From: Collinsella sp. | GTDB taxonomy: Bacteria; Actinomycetota; Coriobacteriia; Coriobacteriales; Coriobacteriaceae | Assembly (NCBI GenBank): GCA_022720335.1 | Contig: JAIHVJ010000085.1 | Location: 1 to 7,975 of the forward strand | Direction: 5' to 3' | DNA length: 7,975 nucleotides | Part shown: positions 1 through 7,865 of the stretch, piece after piece | Layout: each line of letters starts with the position of its first letter | How positions within the stretch are numbered: position 1 is the stretch's first letter | Notes under the pieces: model-generated | The model's input: only the letters and a program-made list of their open reading frames with translations | Told to the model about the DNA's origin: nothing | Database searches by the model: none | Made by a program: the position numbers and the translations under genes

Positions 1-1299
1 GTCGGTAACGATAACCGAACGGCCGGAGTAGTCGACACGCTTGCCCAGCAGGTTCTGACGGAAACGACCCTGCTTGCCCTTGAGGGCCTCGGCGAGCGAC
101 TTGAGCGGGCGACCGCCACGGCCAGAGACCGGGCGACCACGACGGCCGTTGTCGAACAGGGCGTCCACGGACTCCTGGAGCATGCGCTTCTCGTTATTCA
201 CGATGATCGCAGGGGCGTCCAGGTCGAGCAGGCGCTTGAGTCGGTTGTTACGGTTGATCACGCGACGGTACAGGTCGTTGAGGTCGGACGCGGCGAAACG
301 GCCACCGTCAAGCTGGACCATCGGGCGCAAATCGGGCGGAATGACCGGAATGACGTCCAGGATCATGTTCGCGGGGCTGTTGCCGCCCTTCAGGAAGGCG
401 TCAACGACCTCGAGGCGCTTAACGGCCTTCTCGCGCTTCTGCTTCTGGGAGTCCTCGTCGGCGATGATGGCCTTGAGCTTCTCGGCCTCGGAGGGGAGGT
501 CGATGGCAGCGAGCAGGTCGCGGACGGCCTCGGCACCCATGCCGCCCTTGAAGTACATCGAGTAGTAGCGGGTCATCTCGCGGAACAGCGGCTCATCGGA
601 AATGAGGTCGCGCTCGCTGAGCTTCATGAAGGCGTTGAAGGCGTCCGTGCGGAGCTGCTTCTCGTCCTTGCACTCTTCCTCGATGTCGACGATGCCAGAG
701 GCGATCTCCTCGGGGGTCAGCGGCTCCTCGTCGGAGAACTCGTCAAAGTTCTCGGGGTTGCCCTGCTCCTTGAGGGACTCGATCTGGCGGGCGCACTCGG
801 CATCGATCTCTTCCAGATCGGCGGCGAGCTCCTCGCGCAGGTCGTCGGCGTCGGCCTCGCGAGCCTCGTAGTCAACCTCGGTGATGATGTAGCTGGCAAA
901 GTACAGAACCTTCTCGAGGTCCTTGGACTTGATGTCGAGCATACGGCTCATCGGGAAGCTCGTGGGGCTCTTGAAGTACCAGATGTGGGACACGGGAGCG
1001 GCGAGCTCGATGTGGCCCATGCGGTCGCGACGCACCTTGGCCGAGGTGACCTCGACGCCGCAGCGCTCGCAGACGATGCCCTTAAAGCGGATGCCCTTGT
1101 ACTTGCCGCAGGAGCACTCCCAGTCCTTGGCGGGACCGAAGATCTTCTCGCAGAACAGGCCGTCCTTCTCGGGCTTGAGGGTACGGTAATTGATGGTCTC
1201 CGGCTTCTTGACCTCACCGTGCGACCAGGAACGGATCTGGTCGGCGGAGGCAAGGGAGATCTTTACCGAGTCAAAATCAGTAGCTTCGAAATCTGCCAC
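1..1299 (-). CDS. rpoC: RNA polymerase subunit beta' (RpoC), N-terminal 433 residues, truncated by window edge
   Basis: This is the largest catalytic subunit of RNA polymerase; only its N-terminal third is present, and the NADFDGD metal-binding site lies outside. The start is a GTG (MADFEATDF...): no in-frame ATG occurs near it, and an AAGGAG ribosome site lies 9 bases upstream, inside the last codons of rpoB. In order one sees the zipper region (about 33-56, PETINYRTLKPEKDGLFC), a four-Cys zinc site (C62, C64, C77, C80), an acidic Glu/Asp/Ala-rich helical insert (about 140-250), the lid segment (PVIPPDLRPMVQLDGG, about 318-333), the sigma-binding clamp helices (about 337-381, NDLYRRVINRNNRLKRLL) and the switch region ending in GKRVDYSGRSVIVTD. 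The insert is typical of actinobacterial beta' and supports the taxonomic call. Only 6 bases separate it from the rpoB stop, so the two genes share a transcript. Identification is near certain. Confidence 0.98.
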   Translation of the reverse strand, partial: MADFEATDFDSVKISLASADQIRSWSHGEVKKPETINYRTLKPEKDGLFCEKIFGPAKDWECSCGKYKGIRFKGIVCERCGVEVTSAKVRRDRMGHIELAAPVSHIWYFKSPTSFPMSRMLDIKSKDLEKVLYFASYIITEVDYEAREADADDLREELAADLEEIDAECARQIESLKEQGNPENFDEFSDEEPLTPEEIASGIVDIEEECKDEKQLRTDAFNAFMKLSERDLISDEPLFREMTRYYSMYFKGGMGAEAVRDLLAAIDLPSEAEKLKAIIADEDSQKQKREKAVKRLEVVDAFLKGGNSPANMILDVIPVIPPDLRPMVQLDGGRFAASDLNDLYRRVINRNNRLKRLLDLDAPAIIVNNEKRMLQESVDALFDNGRRGRPVSGRGGRPLKSLAEALKGKQGRFRQNLLGKRVDYSGRSVIVTD

Positions 1300-1305
1300 A
1301 GTCAA

Positions 1306-4797
<3,492 letters not shown>

Positions 4798-4833
4798 CAG
4801 GTTTTTCCTCCTTCACGGAAATGCTCGGTGGGT

Positions 4834-4854
4834 TGGCGAGGCATAGCTTCGCCA
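4834..4854 (-). promoter_or_regulatory. Hairpin in the rpoB 5' leader
   Basis: Minus-strand arms TGGCGA and TCGCCA (4849-4854 and 4834-4839) pair perfectly, and inside them two more pairs form across an A/C mismatch with a three-base loop. It lies between the predicted start of transcription and the rpoB ribosome site (about 4802-4813). No T-run follows, so it is not a terminator. It could stabilise the leader or influence translation; the function is not shown. Confidence 0.45.
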
Positions 4855-4870
4855 GTTATCGCAATCTAAT

Positions 4871-4898
4871 AGTTTATCAGGTACCGACCGTTGGGCAA
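4871..4898 (-). promoter_or_regulatory. Candidate sigma-A promoter for rpoBC
   Basis: Minus-strand -35 TTGCCC (4893-4898) is separated by 16 bases from TAAACT (4871-4876), which is preceded by TG to give an extended -10 (TGATAAACT). The stretch is AT-rich against a GC-rich background and would give a leader of about 65 bases. Since a terminator ends galU upstream, rpoBC needs a promoter of its own; this is the best match I see, but the -35 and -10 each match consensus at only four of six bases. Confidence 0.45.
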
Positions 4899-4974
4899 GA
4901 AAAGCCTTGACGCGATTGAGTTTTTGGAGTAGCAAAGTTTTTCGACAGAAAACACGCAGGTAGATGTATGTGTA

Positions 4975-4990
4975 TCGAACATCTGTTCAT
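4975..4990. promoter_or_regulatory. LexA (SOS) box-like palindrome upstream of rpoB
   Basis: The site TCGAACATCTGTTCAT matches the actinobacterial SOS-box pattern TCGAAC-N4-GTTCGA at 10 of 12 defined bases, with a perfect GAACA/TGTTC core (4977-4988). It shares its right half with a second inverted repeat, TCTGTTCA (4982-4989) and TGAACAGA (5001-5008), and both sit inside 8-base arms ACAGAAAA (4945-4952) and TTTTCTGT (4994-5001). It is about 110 bases upstream of the predicted rpoB start. Binding by LexA is inference. Confidence 0.4.
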
Positions 4991-5030
4991 ATATTTTCTG
5001 TGAACAGAGAGCCGGCAATCGCAGCTCTTA

Positions 5031-5064
5031 TAAAAAACGGGCGCGAACCGAGGTCCGCGCCCGT
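5031..5064 (-). terminator. Intrinsic terminator after galU
   Basis: On the minus strand ACGGGCGCG (5056-5064) pairs perfectly with CGCGCCCGT (5037-5045) as a 9-bp GC-rich stem with a 10-base loop, followed at once by TTTTTTAT. It lies about 20 bases past the galU stop and should isolate galU from rpoB. Confidence 0.93.
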
Positions 5065-5084
5065 AAATGTCGATGCCCGAAGGC

Positions 5085-5993
5085 TTACTTGCGCATCAAT
5101 CCGCCGCGCTCGTCGATGGCATCCCAGAAGGCATCGGCAAAGCGGGGGTCGCTTGCGGCCATGAGGGCGTTGGTGGCCATCCAGCCAGAGGGAGTGCCGG
5201 TGTCGTAGCCCGACAGCGGGTCGATGACGACGGCATACATGGCCTCGCGGTCGAGCGAACGGGCCATGGCGTCGGTGAGCTGGATCTCGCCGCCCTTGCC
5301 GGCCTGCTGATCTGCCAGCAGGTCCATGACCAGCGGGCTCAGCAGGTAGCGACCGACGATGTACAGATTGGACGGAGCCGCCTCGGGAGCGGGCTTCTCG
5401 ACCAGACCGCCGATGCGCCAGACAGCGCCCGGCTCTGCATCGGCAACGTCCTCGGCACCCTCGAGCGAACCGACGCGCTCACCGGCGATAACGCCGTAGC
5501 GGCTGACTTCCTCGGGCGAGCAAGCAGCGACGGCGATAACCGAAGCGCCACCGTGCTCCTTGGAAACGGCGAGCATCTTGTCGCAGATGTCGCGATTAGG
5601 CACAACGTAGTCGCCCAGAAGAACCAGGAAGTTCTCCCCTGCCACGGCGTCGGCAGCAGAGCGGATAGCATGGCCGAGGCCCTTGGGCTCGTACTGATAG
5701 CGGAAGTCGACCGGCATACCGCCAGCGTGGGCGACGGCATCGGCATAGGCGTTCTTGCCGCGCTCGCGCAGCAGGTTCTCGAGCGAGCGATCGGGCTGGA
5801 AGTAGTTCAGTAGCTCGGGCTTACCGGGAGAAGTAACGATGATGGCGTCGTCGACTTCCTCGGGGTCGAGCGCCTCCTCGACGACGTACTGAATGACGGG
5901 CTTGTCGAGCACCGGCAGCATCTCTTTGGGCGTGCACTTGGTGCCAGGCAGAAAACGCGTGCCAAGACCGGCGGCGGGGATGATTGCCTTCAT
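5085..5993 (-). CDS. galU: UTP-glucose-1-phosphate uridylyltransferase (GalU), 302 residues
   Basis: Cytosolic enzyme making UDP-glucose and pyrophosphate from UTP and glucose 1-phosphate, feeding cell-surface glycans, glycolipids and galactose use. The N-terminus has the nucleotidyltransferase signature: AAGLGTRFLPGTK (7-19) and PKEMLPVLDKPVIQYVVEEA (22-41). Further motifs are PKGLGHA (103-109) for the nucleotide, LGD at 126-128 giving the metal-binding Asp, VEKP (198-201), GKGGEIQLTDA (232-242) and the YDTG turn at 263-266. The residue after the metal Asp is Tyr (GDY), where GalU often has GDD and RmlA-type enzymes have GDN. The ATG at 5993 is chosen because homology begins at MKAIIPAAG; upstream in-frame codons resemble no GalU. 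The AAAGGA ribosome site is 12 bases away, a long spacing. It stands alone between two terminators and splits rplJL from rpoBC. Length is typical of the family. Confidence 0.95.
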   Translation of the reverse strand: MKAIIPAAGLGTRFLPGTKCTPKEMLPVLDKPVIQYVVEEALDPEEVDDAIIVTSPGKPELLNYFQPDRSLENLLRERGKNAYADAVAHAGGMPVDFRYQYEPKGLGHAIRSAADAVAGENFLVLLGDYVVPNRDICDKMLAVSKEHGGASVIAVAACSPEEVSRYGVIAGERVGSLEGAEDVADAEPGAVWRIGGLVEKPAPEAAPSNLYIVGRYLLSPLVMDLLADQQAGKGGEIQLTDAMARSLDREAMYAVVIDPLSGYDTGTPSGWMATNALMAASDPRFADAFWDAIDERGGLMRK

Positions 5994-6015
5994 GTTATTC
6001 AAAGATCCTTTCGCA

Positions 6016-6052
6016 GGCGCAAAAGCGCCCCATGCGTGCGGCACACAGCCGC
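6016..6052 (-). promoter_or_regulatory. Two small hairpins in the galU leader
   Basis: Two perfect 5-bp hairpins lie in the predicted galU leader: GCGGC/GCCGC with a five-base loop (6038-6052) and GGCGC/GCGCC with a TTTT loop on the minus strand (6016-6029). The second ends a few bases before the AAAGGA ribosome site, so it could affect galU translation. No T-run follows either. Confidence 0.35.
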
Positions 6053-6089
6053 AGACCAAATTGCGATACCTAAGCATCTTACCGCTGGA

Positions 6090-6117
6090 ACTATATGTCG
6101 CTACAAGGCAGAGACAA
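6090..6117 (-). promoter_or_regulatory. Candidate sigma-A promoter for galU
   Basis: Minus-strand TTGTCT (6112-6117) and TATAGT (6090-6095) are 16 bases apart; the -10 matches consensus at five of six bases. It would give a leader of about 90 bases. It is the best promoter match between the rplL terminator and galU. Confidence 0.5.
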
Positions 6118-6134
6118 TTCTTCAGCAGGTCAAC

Positions 6135-6168
6135 GCAAATTATTGCTCGAATGGTGCAATTTTATTGC
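6135..6168. promoter_or_regulatory. Pair of GCAA/TTGC dyads upstream of the galU promoter
   Basis: Two adjacent palindromes, GCAAATTATTGC (6135-6146) and GCAATTTTATTGC (6156-6168), have centres about 21.5 bases apart, close to two helical turns, so they face the same side of the DNA. They lie 18-51 bases upstream of the galU -35. This is the usual geometry of cooperative operators, but I recognise no known regulator consensus. Confidence 0.35.
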
Positions 6169-6240
6169 CCAACGGCAGGGTGCCCGATACGACGCAAATC
6201 ACAGAACATGGCAGTTTGAGCTACCGATGTCGAGGGACCG

Positions 6241-6280
6241 AAAAACAAAAAAGACGGGGCTCGCAATGCGAACCCCGTCT
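6241..6280 (-). terminator. Intrinsic terminator after rplJ-rplL
   Basis: On the minus strand AGACGGGG (6273-6280) pairs with CCCCGTCT (6252-6259); a T-G wobble and four further pairs extend it to a 13-bp stem with a three-base loop. TTTTTTGTTTTT follows. It begins about 28 bases after the rplL stop and ends the rplJL transcript before galU. Confidence 0.95.
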
Positions 6281-6307
6281 GCAAAGAAATCTGGCGAGAA
6301 AGCCTGA

Positions 6308-6685
6308 TTACTTGAGGGTGACAGCAGCGCCAGCAGCCTCGAGCTTCTCCTTGGCAGCCTCGGCGTCCTCCTTCTTGGCACCCTCGAGAACAGCCTTGGG
6401 AGCGCCCTCGACGACCTCCTTGGCCTCCTTCAGGCCAAGGTTGGTGAGCTCACGGACGGCCTTGATGACCTGGATCTTGTTGTCGCCGAAGCCCTCGAGC
6501 ACGACGTCAAACTCGGTCTTCTCCTCGGCCTCAGCAGCGCCAGCAGCGGGAGCGGCGACAACAGCGGCAGGAGCAGCGGCGGAAACGCCGAAGGTGTCCT
6601 CGATAGCCTTGACGAGCTCGGAAGCCTCGAGAAGGGTCATTTCCTTAAGAGCATCGATGATCTCATCGGTGGTAAGCTTAGCCAT
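6308..6685 (-). CDS. rplL: 50S ribosomal protein L7/L12, 125 residues
   Basis: Acidic stalk protein that binds L10 as multiple dimers and recruits and stimulates the translational GTPases. Residues 1-30 (MAKLTTDEIIDALKEM...) form the dimerisation and L10-binding helices, residues about 34-55 the flexible Ala/Pro/Val hinge, and residues about 57-125 the factor-binding globular domain with the conserved GFGDNKIQVIKAVRELTNLG (65-84), GLKEAKEVVEGAPK and an AAVTLK end. The ATG at 6685 is set by AAAGGA seven bases upstream; a longer in-frame reading from 6718 has no family similarity in its extra residues and overlaps a hairpin. Length and domain order are normal. It is second in the rplJL transcript, 102 bases after rplJ, and is followed by a strong terminator. 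Confidence 0.98.
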   Translation of the reverse strand: MAKLTTDEIIDALKEMTLLEASELVKAIEDTFGVSAAAPAAVVAAPAAGAAEAEEKTEFDVVLEGFGDNKIQVIKAVRELTNLGLKEAKEVVEGAPKAVLEGAKKEDAEAAKEKLEAAGAAVTLK

Positions 6686-6704
6686 TTCTAAGTCCTTTCG
6701 GTTT

Positions 6705-6720
6705 CCGTGCGGATGCACGG
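6705..6720 (-). promoter_or_regulatory. Perfect hairpin just before the rplL ribosome site
   Basis: Minus-strand CCGTGC-ATCC-GCACGG is a perfect 6-bp stem with a four-base loop, ending 7-8 bases before the AAAGGA of rplL. With the hairpin at 6757-6772 it could tune L12 yield relative to L10 by RNA stability or ribosome access. No T-run follows. Confidence 0.5.
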
Positions 6721-6756
6721 AGATCAGTTAAAACACGACGCGAATGCGCCAGGGGT

Positions 6757-6772
6757 GCGGCGTTGCCGCCGC
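6757..6772 (-). promoter_or_regulatory. Perfect GNRA-loop hairpin right after rplJ
   Basis: Minus-strand GCGGCG-GCAA-CGCCGC is a 6-bp all-GC stem closed by a GCAA tetraloop, starting about 15 bases after the rplJ stop. It lacks a T-run, so it is more likely an RNA stability or processing element than a terminator. Confidence 0.5.
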
Positions 6773-6787
6773 GGGTGAAAACAGCAA

Positions 6788-7309
6788 CTAGGCTGCCTTC
6801 TGCTCGGAGACCTGCTGGATCGAACGAGCGAGACCAGAGGAAACGCCGTTGACGCAGACAGCGATGTCGCGAGCGAAACCGGAGATGAGACCGGCGATCT
6901 GGCCGAGAAGCTGATCCTTGGTGGGCAGCTCGGCGATAGCCTTAACATCATCAGCGGAAACGGCCTTGCCGTCGGAGATACCGCCCTTGATCTCAAGGAC
7001 GCCCTTGGACTTAGCGGAGAAGTCCTTAAGGGCCTTAGCGGCCTCGACCGGCTCGGACTCGTAGAACACATAAGCGACGGGGCCGGCGAGGATCTCGTCG
7101 AGCTCGGGCTGCTCCTGGTTCTTGAGAGCGATCTTGACCAGGTTGTTCTTGTAGACCTTCATCTCGGCGCCGCACTCGCGAAGCTGATGACGCAGCTCCT
7201 GAGCCTGCTTAACCGTCAGACCGTTGTAGTTGACGACGAACAGACCGGCGTTCTCGGCGATACGGGACTCGATCTCTGCAACCTTGTCGATTTTGTACTG
7301 CTGGGGCAT
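6788..7309 (-). CDS. rplJ: 50S ribosomal protein L10, 173 residues
   Basis: L10 anchors the L7/L12 dimers to 23S rRNA at the stalk base and, in many bacteria, represses its own operon by binding the mRNA leader. The N-terminal domain begins PQQYKIDKVAEIESRIAENA and contains the typical NYNGLTVKQAQELRHQLREC (28-47) and VYKNNLVKIAL (52-62) blocks; a GPVAYVF motif follows (81-87), then the KGGISDGKAVS segment. The C-terminal helix (about 131-173, LLGQIAGLISGFARDIAVCV...) is where L12 dimers dock. The ATG at 7309 has a very strong AGGAGG site eight bases upstream. Length is typical. It is first in the transcript, followed by rplL; rplK and rplA, often directly upstream in bacteria, are not here, since a plus-strand gene starts about 560 bases away. 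Confidence 0.98.
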   Translation of the reverse strand: MPQQYKIDKVAEIESRIAENAGLFVVNYNGLTVKQAQELRHQLRECGAEMKVYKNNLVKIALKNQEQPELDEILAGPVAYVFYESEPVEAAKALKDFSAKSKGVLEIKGGISDGKAVSADDVKAIAELPTKDQLLGQIAGLISGFARDIAVCVNGVSSGLARSIQQVSEQKAA

Positions 7310-7353
7310 GAATTACACCTCCTCGAATTCTTTCCGGGCACGGTCCGCCACAA

Positions 7354-7374
7354 GGACGTGACGGGGGCATGTCC
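7354..7374 (-). promoter_or_regulatory. Hairpin exposing a second copy of the attenuator arm
   Basis: On the minus strand GGACATG and CACGTCC pair with one mismatch, and the loop displays CCCCCGT. That loop lies in a 9-base repeat, GACGGGGGC on the plus strand (7360-7368), also present at 7403-7411 in the attenuator stem. It lies between the attenuator and the rplJ ribosome site. Confidence 0.35.
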
Positions 7375-7411
7375 AAAAAGAAAGCCCCCGCGCTGCATGA
7401 GCGACGGGGGC
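7373..7411 (-). terminator. Intrinsic terminator/attenuator in the rplJ leader
   Basis: Minus-strand GCCCCCG (7405-7411) pairs with CGGGGGC (7384-7390); after a one-base bulge four further pairs (CGCT/AGCG) close a five-base loop, and TTTCTTTTT follows. It sits downstream of the L10-leader-like RNA and about 65 bases before rplJ, so it must be bypassed for rplJL expression. This matches the attenuation model known for rplJL of B. subtilis, in which L10 binding to the leader favours termination. A neighbouring hairpin at 7411-7430 abuts its base and may be part of the switch. Confidence 0.85.
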
Positions 7412-7429
7412 GAGAAGACATATCTACTC

Positions 7430-7510
7430 GACCACCTCGGCTGGCGGGAAGTCCCATTAAGCTCGCGGGTAAGACCCGTTTGCGCCGGCTGTCTCTGGCA
7501 GCGGATTCGT
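7430..7510 (-). ncRNA. L10-leader-like autoregulatory RNA element
   Basis: The minus-strand RNA here carries the hallmarks I remember for the ribosomal protein L10 leader: a 5' AGACAGCCGGCG strand, a junction with GCTTAAT, and a 3' CCCGCCAGCCGAGGTGG strand. The AGCCGGCG and CGCCAGCC parts pair with one mismatch next to GAGACAG/CCGAGG, a kink-turn-like arrangement. Inside are hairpins CGGGT-CTT-ACCCG and GGGA-CT-TCCC. Position fits: downstream of a strong promoter, upstream of an attenuator and rplJ. The match was made by eye and exact boundaries are uncertain. Confidence 0.75.
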
Positions 7511-7525
7511 GCGTGAACCGAAAGT

Positions 7526-7554
7526 ATTATGGCGGGGACCCCGGCGTCGGTCAA
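7526..7554 (-). promoter_or_regulatory. Strong sigma-A promoter of rplJ-rplL
   Basis: Minus-strand -35 TTGACC (7549-7554) and -10 CATAAT (7526-7531) are exactly 17 bases apart, each matching consensus at five of six bases. Transcription would start near 7519 and give a leader of about 210 bases that includes the L10-leader-like element and attenuator. It is the clearest promoter in the window. Confidence 0.85.
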
Positions 7555-7640
7555 CGGGCACGAGGATTCGCACACAAACCCTGCATACGCTCCGGTCGGG
7601 AGGGGCAGGGCGAGTTTTCCGCTCGGTCAAGTCCTGGGCT

Positions 7641-7678
7641 CGCACGAAGGCCACATTAAGTGGCCTTCGGCTCGTGCG
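7641..7678. repeat. Large bulged inverted repeat in the divergent intergenic region
   Basis: GAAGGCCAC (7646-7654) and GTGGCCTTC (7660-7668) form a perfect 9-bp stem around ATTAA; the flanks CGCAC (7641-7645) and GTGCG (7674-7678) continue pairing across a five-base bulge. No T-run follows on either strand, so it is not a terminator. It lies upstream of the rplJ promoter and about 190 bases before the plus-strand gene. Its role is unknown. Confidence 0.6.
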
Positions 7679-7747
7679 GAACTTGTATCGAGCAAAGCCC
7701 CAAACCGCTCCCAGTTCGTTTACGTGGTTGTCTGCGCCCGGAATGTT

Positions 7748-7769
7748 AGGGCCACTGGGTTGTGGCCTT
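7748..7769 (+). repeat. Second GGCCAC/GTGGCCTT hairpin
   Basis: AGGGCCAC and GTGGCCTT pair around TGGGTT with one wobble (8 bp). The right arm is identical to GTGGCCTT at 7660-7667, and both hairpins share the GGCCAC/GTGGCC core, so the element is present twice about 100 bases apart. It could be a structured part of the leader of the gene at 7866, or a repeated protein-binding dyad. Confidence 0.45.
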
Positions 7770-7810
7770 GAGGTCGCTGCAAAGCGGTGTTTGGCTGATT
7801 TTTTGAACGC

Positions 7811-7846
7811 GAGGGGCTCATTCTTTTTGGTGGGCCTCTTTTTCTG
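7811..7846 (+). terminator. Plus-strand intrinsic terminator before the gene at 7866
   Basis: GAGGGGCTCA (7811-7820) pairs with TGGGCCTCTT (7831-7840) as a 10-pair stem that includes G-U wobbles, with a 10-base loop, and continues into TTTCTG. It lies about 20 bases upstream of the plus-strand ATG and no plus-strand gene precedes it here, so it may be an attenuator in the leader of that gene. Confidence 0.55.
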
Positions 7847-7865
7847 TTATGGGGGACTTTGAGTT

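Noticed and set aside
5067..5813. A 248-codon plus-strand open frame
   Set aside because: It lies wholly opposite galU and overlaps its stop; the composition is that of an antisense shadow.
5994..6077. Longer GalU start giving 28 extra N-terminal residues
   Set aside because: The extra residues resemble no GalU N-terminus and are encoded by the hairpin-rich leader; homology starts exactly at MKAIIPAAG.
6036..6731. Plus-strand open frames crossing the galU-rplL spacer and rplL
   Set aside because: They run through the rplL terminator and antisense to rplL, without a ribosome site or family similarity.
7503..7519. GGTTC...GAATCC on the minus strand resembling a tRNA T-arm
   Set aside because: The loop is wrong and there is no acceptor, D-arm or anticodon arm around it; it lies in the rplJ leader.
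7748..7769. GCCACTG motif resembling part of a cobalamin riboswitch
   Set aside because: The B12 box (AAGCCAGGAGACCTGCC-like) and the other conserved blocks are absent.
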